Of a stretch of 64,000 bases of DNA, positions 20,384-31,442 are shown in pieces. The notes under the pieces were generated by a model, which ran no database searches, had not been told where the DNA came from, and saw only the letters and a list, made by a program, of their open reading frames with translations. The stretch comes from Ciborinia camelliae (taxonomy: Eukaryota; Ascomycota; Leotiomycetes; Helotiales; Sclerotiniaceae): positions 453,956-517,955 of the forward strand of contig JANPYM010000016.1 of the NCBI GenBank assembly GCA_025890175.1, written 5' to 3'. The position numbers and the translations under genes were made by a program. The number at the start of each line of letters is the position of its first letter. Position 1 is the stretch's first letter.

Positions 20384-22294
20384 TCACCACGCTACACCTC
20401 TCCACTCAAAATTTCCATCAACATTGACGAAACCCCCGTGGTCAATCGCCTTCTCCCATCCCATCATCACAGCCAGAAGTCTGCAGCCTGTGGCACTAAC
20501 TGTACAAATTATCTTGTCACTTGCTTTCCCCAACACAGCCAAATCCATCAAATAAGCTCTTCCGACCAACTCCCTCAATCTTAAAGCCTCTGCAGTGGGA
20601 CGTAATGTAGTCTCTGGAGTTTCAACTGCAGTTTTGGGAGTACCCGAAGGTTTGCCCAAACTCCAGAACATGCCCGCAAAAAATCCACCTTCCCATCCCA
20701 CCGTATCGTCGACGAATTTTCTTGGGCCTGGTTCGTTGGGTTTAGGCGCAGCTGCATCAAGGGCATTCTTAGAGGCTAATCGAATCTGATCTTGTGATCT
20801 AGATACGTCCTTGAATTCTTCCGAATCATAAACATCTGGGTCGTCAGAGGCAATAACCAATGCACTAGCCATCTGAGCCAAAGCGTCATGTCCCCCATTT
20901 GGAAGCGAGTGGTTGTATTTCTCGGTCAGTAGCATATGCGCTTTATCGCTATATACTGTTAATGGGATATAGCTGTCTTTGTACTGAAATTCGTATGGCC
21001 TTCTATCCCCGCGACGAACATGTACACCAATGACAATTCCGCTCTCTTGATCCGCTGGGGGGAGTGTAGTCTTGGCCGTGAATTCTGCGGCTCTCCTGTC
21101 CACATATGCATTATCCTCGTCGGATAGGTGGAAAAGCGCACTGTATCCCAGTCGGGCCATTTCAAAAATTGGCTTTTGTCGGTAAACTTCCATCTTTCTC
21201 GCATCCTCAAAATAATCGTTAAAAGCTCCTCCGAAAGTATGAGTGACGGTTGCAGCTGAAACCACTAGATGGCGAGCATGATGTGGACATGGAAGCATTT
21301 CGTGTCGCGGTGGGGGTCTGCACTTGGGTGTTGGTGGAGGCTGGAAGAAGGTGGTATATTTGCCATATGCCCTTCATATCGTCAGTAAATAAAGAAAGAA
21401 ACGAGATAAAATACTCAAATCTTACCATCTTGAGTCATCCACGAAGAAATGCCTTCCTTCCTTATGGGCCAAGCCAAATGCAGTCCATAACATCATCAAG
21501 GTTTTCCCAATTCCCGCATCTGCCGTTTCCAGTACAAAAGTCAGAGTCTTCTCACAGACATCTGAATCAATCAAGCCGTCCTTATTTTCGCCCACTACCG
21601 AACCATCCTTGTCCTTCAATACACTATTCTTCGCCTTGATTCCAGGTAAAAGTCCATGTTCCTCTGCCTCAGCAACATCCATAAAGTGTTGGTCCACGTG
21701 GTAGTAATCGTAATGCGCAGAATGATCTCGATGCACGTGGCTGTGAAGTTCTGCAACTGTGGCAGCGACTTCCATATTTTGCGAGCAAATATCGGAATAT
21801 TGTTTGGGACTGAGAGGGAATTCGTGGTTGGGGGGTATGGAAACCGTCCATTTCGATCGTCCGCGTTTATCTGTTACAATAACTGGTGTTGGAAAGTCCG
21901 GCAACTCTGATTCTCCCACCATCTCATACTGATTTCCCGCATCTGTTGCCCATCCCACCGCTGACATTGGCCTTTCTAGCCATGCTGACTTGAAACAAAA
22001 ATAAAGTATCATTGAGATGCCACAAAACCACAACAATCCTCTGAACCATTTTCGGGGACCTCGCGATGGTGCTAGTTTACCATGTCTGGGAATCAAAGCC
22101 GGAAGGCTAGGTGAAGGTGGTGGTGATTTGATGAGATGGTTAAAGCTAAATCGAGAAGAACTAGATGACAATGGGCCTCGGTCGTTTGGATCGTATCCTG
22201 ATTTACGCAAACTGAGCCGAGGAGAAGTCCTCGATGAGAGAAGCATATCTGCGTGTGAATATGTCTTTTTCATATCAAGGGGAGGAGGGACCAT
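20384..22294 (-). CDS. GT23/alpha-1,6-fucosyltransferase-like type II membrane protein
   Basis: Two exons (22294-21426, 21371-20384) joined at a split Trp codon, giving 618 aa. Residues 1-84 are a basic, Ser/Pro-rich cytosolic tail. Residues about 85-105 (RGLLWFCGISMILYFCF) are one transmembrane segment, followed by a long lumenal domain: the topology of Golgi glycosyltransferases. IVIGVHVRRGDR (403-413) resembles the GDP-sugar-binding HxRR(T/G)D motif of GT23 alpha-1,6-fucosyltransferases. LVIASDDPDVYDSEEF and the final LLAVMMGWEKAI also suit that fold (typical sequence V.SDD). The first in-frame ATG is at 22294; upstream codons reach only a TTG. I infer GT23-like from these motifs; sugar donor and acceptor are unknown. 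Confidence 0.8.
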
Positions 22295-23218
22295 AGGGTA
22301 AAATGACTGGCACGGCCAGGAAGCAATGAACAAAAATGCAATTGCAAGACTTGCTTAGAAAAAGGAGCGTGAGTAGTGCTATGAGAGAAGATCTCAAATG
22401 TGCCTGCACTTGAAGAGTAAATATTAAGTAGGTGACATGAAGAAATTCACCAGGATTTCCGATTTCCGAGGTTAGCAAATGAAGTGACTAGTAAGAGACA
22501 AATGAATGAGCGAAGTAGTGAAACTGCGAAAGGTCTCTCAAAGTAAACCCTTTAACGGATTATGTACCGAAAAAGAAGATTTGCATTACAGAATCGAAAG
22601 GGTTAATAAATTATCTAAGAGATGTCAAAGATATAAAACTTCTGAAATGTGTGGATGTTGTTTCTTGGCAACAGTAAAAGGTGGAGTGAGATGCGGAAGC
22701 TAGTAAAGGCTAGTCAAGACGAAACGAAGAATAAATGCCGGGAACATGTAGATCAAGAAGTTCAAGAATCAAGATTTATATGAGTTGGGTAACTTGGGTT
22801 GGGATATCTAAAGAAGCGGGTGGATAAGTGGTGACATCTAGTGAATTATCTGAGGGGATGATATGATGATATGCAAAAAGGTTCAAAAAGCATGATCTAC
22901 ATGCCACATTTTACTTTAAGACAAGATGATGAAGAATTGGAAGACTAATACAGTAATAGATGGACAAGAATGAATTCGAAGCAAAGAATTAGAAATGATT
23001 AACATGCTATGATATGACATGAAGAAAGAGAAGGAGAAGGAAAAAGATCTGATACCGTGCGGTGATACCAGGAAGAAGAGAAGGAGATAAACTTGAGACA
23101 AGAGTTGTGATATTTTTCTTCGGTTGCATGGTAAGGGTCCTGCCTTCCTTGTATGCGGTCATCAGTTTCTAATGGAGATTCGTGCAATTATTGGTCAAAG
23201 GTTGTGTCTGCAGTGGGG

Positions 23219-23246
23219 CTGACTGACTGACTGACTGACTGACTGA
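23219..23246. repeat. (GACT)7 microsatellite
   Basis: Seven tandem GACT units in the gene-poor region. Confidence 0.9.
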
Positions 23247-23517
23247 AGGAACCTAGCCAGGGATTAAATCTTACTAGGTCCTCGTTGGCGCGGGCAGTGG
23301 GCAGGAATGAAATAATTGAATCAATAAAAAAGGGATCTAAAGCAAGCAAGCAAGCATGTACAGCCTTTGATACGGAGTAGGCGAGGGAAAGGATGAAGAT
23401 GAAGTTAAAAAGAAAGAAGGGGGGAGAGGAAGAAAGCTTTCCTGACTCCCTTTTCCTCATTCGGATACAGTACCAGGGAGGTGGCAATGGATGGCAATGG
23501 CATTAGTAAGGAAGGGT

Positions 23518-23531
23518 ACCTATATAAATGG
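23518..23531 (+). promoter_or_regulatory. Candidate TATA box
   Basis: CCTATATAAATGG has a good TATA consensus. It is followed by pyrimidine-rich DNA (23640-23760) and a CTCGATAATGCATTGCAG|GTGCGT splice-like context near 23860. No real coding frame follows, so any transcript would be noncoding or have a long leader. Speculative. Confidence 0.3.
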
Positions 23532-25950
23532 TTCCCCTTACAACTTACAACAATAATATCAAGAACATCAAAACCGAAAACTTATTATAGCCTCAGCCTC
23601 GGAAAACTAACAAGGGGTTGTTTTAGCTGCGGAATTTTTAAACTCTTTTGGCCTCCTCCTTCCTTCCAGTTCTTCCCTTTCATTATTCCTTTCCTCTTTC
23701 AGGTTCCTCTTCCTCCTCCTGTTCCTCTTTCTCTTTCTCTTTCTCTTTCTCAAATTCCAAACTCCCCACCTATTATAAAAGGGGGCTGCTGCTCTTATTC
23801 GTCTTTCTCATTCACGAATCACGAATCACGCCGCCACGCGAGACTCGATAATGCATTGCAGGTGCGTCGTTTACCCCTGAATATCTGAAACGTGCCAAGA
23901 AACATAAAAGTCCGACATTCAAAATCAAACCCAAACCCAAACCAGGCAACCAATTAGAAATGAGAAAATCGACACCAAGAGGAAACTGCAGATGAGAGTG
24001 AAAAGTATAAAGTAATCCATGATGATAATCCCGAGGTCCTTTAAGGATACGCCTTATTTAATATACGAGCTGGAGATCTGGGAATCTGTGATGCTATAAA
24101 AATCACGAATAACCTCGATCATTTCCCTTTTTTTTCCTCTTCCGCAATAATTATAATACAAATAGAAAGTTAAGCTTCTTTCGATAAGAATATGGGAATG
24201 AGGGATACGCGTGTTCCGTGAACTTTATAATAGTACAGTAGGTAGATAGGTAGGTAGGTAATGATACCTAATAATAATTGTATACATCGTACGTACATTA
24301 TTATGCAAATCTTGATTTCATTATTGCGGAGAAGCTACCTATACCTACCTACCTAGGTAATTGAAACATTTCCCCTCTCTATCAAGTCATAGGTAATTCC
24401 AATTCAAATCAAGTACCGGGACCGGTATCATCCTGCGTGACCGGTTTCGAGTTAAGCATCCCAAGGTTATATACCTCCTAGGTAGGTAGCTACACCACAT
24501 CACATTGATCAGCAAAATCCCAAGAACCGTCGGTCCTCGACGACAGATATAGTAACCTTACCACCAACCCGCACAAACACAAATACAAACCTCCAGCTAG
24601 GTGGTACACAAATCAAACAAATCCATACCCAAAAATACACAAACACAGACGACGCCACCATCTTTGACCATCTACAAACCACTCATATATCGTACATGGT
24701 GCTCTTAATATAATCTCCCCGTGCCCCGTACCACCTCTCGGCAATTCCCACCAAATGTACTGTAACTTGGGAAGGAGGTTACCTACCTACCGTATGGTCA
24801 AGAATCCGGCTTATGTACGAGTATCTCTCATGAAGTCTCATCTCTCATGCATTGAATACCCAGGTACGTACTGTAACCACCCGTTCATCATGATTCGTCT
24901 AAAAGGACCATAGCACATCCATATCCATATCCATCCAACATGTAGATGTAACCAGTGGCGGAATTCCCGCCGTCTCACGAATCTTAGCTAATGCTATTCT
25001 AATCCAAACCGAGCTGACGCCCAACCACAAAAGCCTTCCTTCTATCTGATTCCTTTAGCGGTTTCTCCATCTGATCGCTTGGACCCTCAGACGAAATGTC
25101 AAACGGATGATACAGGAAGGAAGGATCATATGAGTATCCTTACTCATGTTGGAGGTAGGATTCCATTTTCATCCCTTCATCCTTCATCTAATCCTTCCTT
25201 AAGGTTTACCTATCAACCTTGCCAACAAAAATATACTGGATTCTCTTAAAAATAGATACGTCTGATGATTAATAACCCAATGATCTCCGCAATTGATCTA
25301 CGAATTGGATTTCCCTTCCTTGGCCTTGTTTGGCCTTGTTCTACAAACATATACGTGAGTAGCTTATCAAGAGACGATCGCCACCGTAAGTGTCGTTCCC
25401 ACAAAAGAGGCCACAGTTTTTCGCCATTTCGTTTGTTTGCTTGATCCAGCGATCAATCACTACAACCAACCAAGAAATTCCCAGATTTCCAAAACCATAT
25501 CAACCAATTGATTCCTATCCATATCTATATCCGTTTGCTCACTCATATAAGATCTTATTTTATCACTCTTATTAAGCCTGCTTGCTTGCTTTCCTGCCTT
25601 GCACATCAAGTGACACAAACCCAAAAAACCACAGCCTTGCATTGCATGCACACCGAACCATTCTTTCTTTTCTCTGGATCCGATCTCCTTTCCCGAGGTC
25701 ATCATAGCCACCATACTACGTCCCGGCATCACATACCTACCTACCTACCTAGTGTAACATATGCCAAGCGGTTGTACAAACAAGGTGACGCAAGCAAGTG
25801 CAGCTTCTGCGTCTACTCTAGTTAGTTATTCAAGTACGTGCCTAGAGTATCAACCAAACTTTTGCGACTGTGCCGTTCGTATGTATACTTGCTTGCTTGC
25901 TCCCAATGGCGTAATATCATATCATATCAGCTCTCCGCATGCATCTGCTG

Positions 25951-25982
25951 TGGTGCTGATGCTGATGCTGATGCTGATGCTG
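25951..25982. repeat. (GATGCT)5 hexamer repeat
   Basis: A tandem TGATGC run between an ATATCATATC motif and a GACGGTGACAC sequence. No ORF depends on it. Confidence 0.8.
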
Positions 25983-27165
25983 ACGGTGACACGTCGTACA
26001 AGTAGGTATCGTAAGGAAAGCACGGTAGGTCATCATAATCATCAAGCATCACTTGCATCAGACATTCTTCCAAACCCTCCCCCCCTCATCCATCCCATCC
26101 CACCTCATCCCACAAACCCACACACAGCCCGCACAATCCCACTCCAACCCCACTCAAACCAACAATCGCGCATACTCGTATACGAGTTGGACATCCAACC
26201 CAGTAATCTCACCGAGTACCTTACCTCTATATGTTTCGGAGCCGCAACTTCGAAGGCACTCCATTGATGATTGATTGATTGATTGACACATTGCTGGCGT
26301 GAACATGCGAAATTCCAAACTTTTCAAATACAGTACTTCAATCCCCCTCCTTCCCCCCCGCCCCCCAACTCCAATGGGCTTTTCATCATCAGCAGATCAT
26401 TCATTTCATCATCGAGATACATACATCCATACTGTATATAGATACCCGACCATAAGACCCCCGTACTTAGTAATTTACCTCCTCCATATTCACATATTCA
26501 CCCCTCCCTCCCCGCCATCCCATCCATTCCCATCCCATTCCCAACCCCATTCATCATCCCATCTCATCCGATCACATCCCATCATCCCAAACTTCTCCTT
26601 ATCCCTCTCCCTCTCTCTCTCCCTCTCCTCCTCATTCTACTCAACCCTTCCTTTTCCCGCGTCTCCCGGGCCATAATAACCATTGATATCTGATCCCTTA
26701 AACTCAAACTTTTGAGCTACTATGCATAGCTGGCTCTACCCATTTATACCAAAAACCATACCATACCATACCAACCCCCTCTTCCCCCCTCCAAAAATAC
26801 CAGCATCATGAATCACCATACCATATCACATCACATCATACCTCATCACAACAAAACATCACAACAAGATATAACGCGATACCATATACCAGCCAGCCAG
26901 TCAGCCAGTCAGTCGCATCGCACAACCCTCTAAAGAAGTAAGTAAGTAAGTAAATAGTCCCATCCCATCCCATCCCTTCCCTTCCCTTCCCACACTCATC
27001 CCCCTCCCCCCCCAACTCCGCATTACAGATCCATCCTCAATATAAAAAGTAATATAAAGTAATGAAAAGTAAAGCGAAGTAAAATCAAGTTGCCTAATTA
27101 TATCTCGACAAATAAGTAAAATAAGATAAAAAAAATAAAATCCTTAAAAATAAAATAAACCCTCA

Positions 27166-27408
27166 TCCTATCCCATTTCATCCCATCTCATCTTATCCCA
27201 TCTTATCTCATTCTATTTTATTCCATTTTATTTCATCCCATCTTATTTTATCCCATTTTATCTCATCTTATTTTATCTTATCCCATCTCATTTCATTCTA
27301 TTTTATCTCATCCCATCTCATCTCATCCCATTTCATCTCATCCCATCTCATCTCATCCCATCTCATCTCATCCCATTTTATCTTATCCCATCTCATCTCA
27401 TATCTCGT
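27166..27408. repeat. Degenerate TCTCATCCCA decamer array
   Basis: About 240 bp made almost wholly of CATCCCATCT/CATCTCATCT-type 5-bp and 10-bp units (TYWTC-like), with a strong pyrimidine bias on the + strand and hardly any G. This is typical of a slippage-grown satellite. Confidence 0.85.
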
Positions 27409-28422
27409 TACGCTACCATTTCCCTTTTTCTCTTTCCCCCTTTTCTTTTTTCCCTTCTATCACCTCCTTCCTCCCCCCATTTACACAAAAAAAAATTCAA
27501 CAAGTAAGATATGCGAAAATAGCAAATGGCTCCTTCAGATTCCTATCCATTCATTTCTTCATTCATTCATTCAATCCACTCTCCTTCCAACATACCCATC
27601 CACAAAGTCATAGTCATAACCACAGTTAGTTCCAGTCACAGTTACAGTCACATCAAATCCAAATGCAGATCCAAATCCCAACGTAGAAACCCCCCAATGG
27701 ATGGGGTCATGCATGCATGTATCAAATCTTTGAAAATCCATCAATTCATTCATTACATCACAATTCATCTAACTCTAAACGCAGTAATCTGCTCTATCTA
27801 GCAAACCGCGCCCGCTCGCCCGCTCGCCCGCCCAGCGCAACCTCAACAACTCCACGCGTGCACGAAAACAGCCCATCTCAATTCTACCACTCGACAATTA
27901 CCATCTCTCTCGCTGTATCGGTATACCGTATATCTGTATGCGTCTGAATCCTCTTAATCGTCGTCTGGTATCATACCACAAACCCATCCATCATCTTCAA
28001 GATTTGATTATTTCCCAAATGCGCATCCAGTTCCAGCACAAAAGTAAGCGAACCAAGTAGAAAAAGAAAGTCCCCCGAAGAGATCCAGAAGTATGGTTTT
28101 TTCCTGAGTCCGCCAATCCAGCCAGGCCCTCCAAATCTACCCTACCCTGGTCATATTATTACATTTGCACAAATAAATGCCACTATCCGTCCCACCAACC
28201 ACCCAACGAAATGTTTTCAGAAAATGCCCGCCCGCTCAAGTGTCCCATCACTAATTGGCGCGTAAGAAAGAAGAAAATGCTTCTCGTAATAAGCAAAAGG
28301 CTCCCAGAAAATAAAATGAAAGCAAAAGTAACGTGGGTATAGACGATGAACAACCCTCCAAGAAACGCCATGAACCATACATAAACCTATTAATTACAAA
28401 CTTCCCCTTCATTCTTTTTCAA

Positions 28423-31400
28423 TTAATCCGTTACCACAACCCCAGAATCATGTGGCTGGGCCGTAAGACTCAAATGTGGACTCTTAAGAGGCTCAATTCC
28501 AGGAATCGGGTCGGTTGAAATCGCTCGTTTGCGCTCGCTCGCATGTCGAACACTTCCTCGAACCCCTTTGACCAATTGTCCATTCTTCACTCGATCTTGA
28601 ATCATGTCGTCTAACATTTTGCTCATCTCATCTACACTCTTTGAACTTTTAAGAGGCGTTGGGGGGAGAACTGCGGGTGGGAGGACCTTCGTCGAGCCTC
28701 CTGAATATGCGAGACTGGAATCAAACAATTGGGACTCTCTCGCTGAAATGGGGCTTAAGGGCAGATTGTTCAGCGTATGGCGAGGATCGCGTTCAGCGCT
28801 ATCTCTTGACCGAGCAGAACTGCGAAGTGCCGCCAACATGCGATCCTTATCATCAAGTCTTGCCCGTAAGTCGGCAATTTCAGCATCCTTATCTTTCAAC
28901 AGATTGGAGATCCCATGGTCCTCTCCAACCATTATGTTCTGCTTGCTACCGAATTGTGCAGACGTTCTTGACTGACTAGAGCGTCGAGCTTGCAGGAGTC
29001 GCTTTTCTAGGGTCTGGCAGTATCGGGTTTTGTCTGCAAGATCAGCTTGCAAGGCTCGGTTCTGCGCTGCCAATGAAGCAGTGCCGTCGCCATATTCACC
29101 TGCAGAGTCTTCATCTTCCATCGATGTATGATCACCCGAAGTATTACCGGACAATCGGTGAGCACTTCGTTGTCGAGCGATTGTAGATACTGAGTTCGAA
29201 CGATCTAAGGTGATGGTGGATGGAGTCATGGATGAGCGCTTAGACAATGAGGACATGTGGCCATTTGACATTACCGTCGATAACCTATGTCGCATACTCA
29301 AAGACGAATACGTACCGCTGGTATTGACACCAGTAGACTTGGAACTGAGGATCAGTCTATTCAAATGCTCGATCCTTTCTTTGAGGGCCGTTCGAGCCAA
29401 TTGCATCTCTAGGAGTTGCTCTTCGTGACGAGCATCTTCTTCTGCCTTTTGGATTTTGTTCTCCTCGTAAGTTTTAGCTTTGGCCTGGTCATCCAATTGT
29501 TTCCGCAGATCCAGAATTTCCATGCGGTATCGTTCTAACAGAACTCTAGCACCACCATCACCACCTGCGCCCAATGCTTCCTCGGACTTCTTGGCATGAC
29601 TGACAATGTTTGCGGCCGCTCTGGAAGCAAATTTCAAGGTATTTAAGGTCTCGCTGGTATGACTGTTAGGCCCAGAGGCACTTGCTCCAGACCCAATAGA
29701 TATTGTACACAAGATACTGACAAGCGAGTCTCCCGAAAGTGCACCCTGAAGAAGTCTTGTAAGTTTGCTGTCGCGATATGGCAAATGCTTTCCGTCCTTA
29801 TCCATAGGTTTGCCATCCTTATCTTTATTACCCGACAATCGGGCAATGACTGTTCCGAGGGTCAACAAACTTTTATTGATATGAGAACCTTCAGTACGTC
29901 GTTCTTTCGTTTCGGCGGCTCTCTCTGATCCTGCCAAATCGATCAGACTGAGTGTAGAAACACGTACACCACCAGGAACGAGGCCGGTCCGCTTGTTTTC
30001 CTTCATTGCTACTCCTCCTGGAATTCGCTCGCGAGATTCAACCACAATCTGTACGACTGCATGACTTCGAGAACTTCTAGCGTTGAATTGTGTACTAGAA
30101 GTCCTTCGCGCTTGGTCACCCCGGAATATAACGCGAAGTAATTGCGTTGGGGATTGCACTATCTCTTCTTTCAGGGGTGTGGCATACACGCCTCTCTTGC
30201 TGTCTTCTCTAAGCTTGATTTCTTCGGACTGGGTAGCTCCTGGACCTGTTGTAGGTGCCGTAGAAGCACTTAACAGGTCATGGATCTTCTCGTTATATAT
30301 CTCCAAGTAACTGACCCTGAGGAGAAACTCTCGCGAGGGAGTTTCACGGATATATGAAAAAATGTCTGTGATAGCAAGGGGGATAACACCAGGCATCTTA
30401 TCTGTTCCTTGCATGGAGAACGTCTTTCCGGTACCCGTCATACCATATGCAAAGACGGTGCCGTGATATCCTTCCATTACTCGTCGTACAAGCCTTTTGG
30501 CGGATGAATCGTACACTCTAGCGTTGTTATCATTCTGTGAAAAAACATTATCTATTGCTGTGTTAGTGTTTTCAATTGGGAAAAAGTGCCGAGCATAGCC
30601 GTACCATAGTAATAATCACCACCTTCCTTCCCGCGGTAAGCTACCAGTGACTTTCTTCCATCTACCATCCATTCTCCGTCACTCTTGCTGTTGTCTCCTT
30701 GACTATTGGCATCCGGGCGTACACGTACACTGACGATGACATTTCCTTTTCCTTCTGCAAGTTTTGGACCGTCATCAAGACCCTCTCGACCTCTGGACCC
30801 ATCTCCAAATTCATCAGTGGTTGTAACAGAAGTTGAGTATGAATCCTGGGCAGATGAGCTGCGACTTTGAGGGGGTGAGGGTAAACTTAGTAGACCATCC
30901 GAGCCTCGAGCCCCCGGACCGCTGGATATTGAAATGCCGTCTCCACTTCCGTTGATGAAGGTTGCGTTCTCTGTATTGGGGTTGCCCATTGCCTTTGGTC
31001 GTTGTCGAAATTTTCCGCCACCACCGTTGGATGAGTTGATTTCTGTCGATTCCCTTCTACTTGAGTCTCCAGTTGATATTGCGGTCCCTGGCGCAACGCC
31101 CCCAGATAAAGGACTAGGTGGTAAACTTGTCGTTCTAACACCCCCTCGAGGAGGCTGGGGGAATGCATTGATACTAATCGTTTTTCTTATGGTCTTACCA
31201 GCTGCATTCACTCCTGGCGAAGTTGGCACTTTTGGAAGACCAGGATTCCTCAATGACTGAAGGCTAGACGATGATGGGGTCCGTATCCGTCCACTTCTAG
31301 GGGTATTTGGAGCTTCTTGTCTTTCCGTGGGCGATTGTATGCCAGTTGTGCTTTTTCGAGTTTTTGACATAGGCAGAGCTGGTAATGCTGATGTGGGCGG

Positions 31401-31442
31401 TCCGTATGAAGGCCTCGACGCCCGTGGTAAGGTCGCTGCCAT
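28423..31442 (-). CDS. Kinesin motor protein, Kip2/CENP-E type
   Basis: Two exons (31442-30605, 30551-28423), 988 aa. Residues 1-230 are a Ser/Pro/Arg-rich, disordered N-terminal extension. The motor starts at GNVIVSVRVRP (about 233). Joining a split Asp codon gives YYYDNVFSQNDNNARVYD. The P-loop AYGMTGTGKTFSMQG is at 314-328, switch I is NARSSRSH and switch II is DLAGSERAAE. The GMTGTGKT P-loop and long N-terminal extension are known features of fungal Kip2-type plus-end kinesins that carry cargo on cytoplasmic microtubules. A coiled coil (EENKIQKAEEDARHEEQLLEMQL) and Ser-rich tail follow. A read-through of the 53-nt intron would end the motor prematurely. Family certain; Kip2 subfamily inferred. 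Confidence 0.95.

Larger units (their letters stand above)
22295..28422. other. 6.1 kb gene-poor region, many simple repeats
   Basis: No protein gene with conserved motifs is found on either strand. It holds a (GACT)n at 23219-23246, a TATATAAA box near 23520 followed by a pyrimidine-rich stretch (23640-23760), TAGG/CCTA motifs (24237-24260, 24340-24360), a (GATGCT)n at 25951-25982, CATTCATT and AAGT runs, and a long TCTCATCCCA array (27166-27408). It could be long leader sequence or noncoding transcript(s); nothing decides this. Confidence 0.6.

Noticed and set aside
23481..23888. 135-codon plus-strand frame near the candidate TATA box
   Set aside because: It is low complexity (Ser/Phe/Leu from CT-rich DNA) with no domain. 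I kept only the TATA-like site as speculation.
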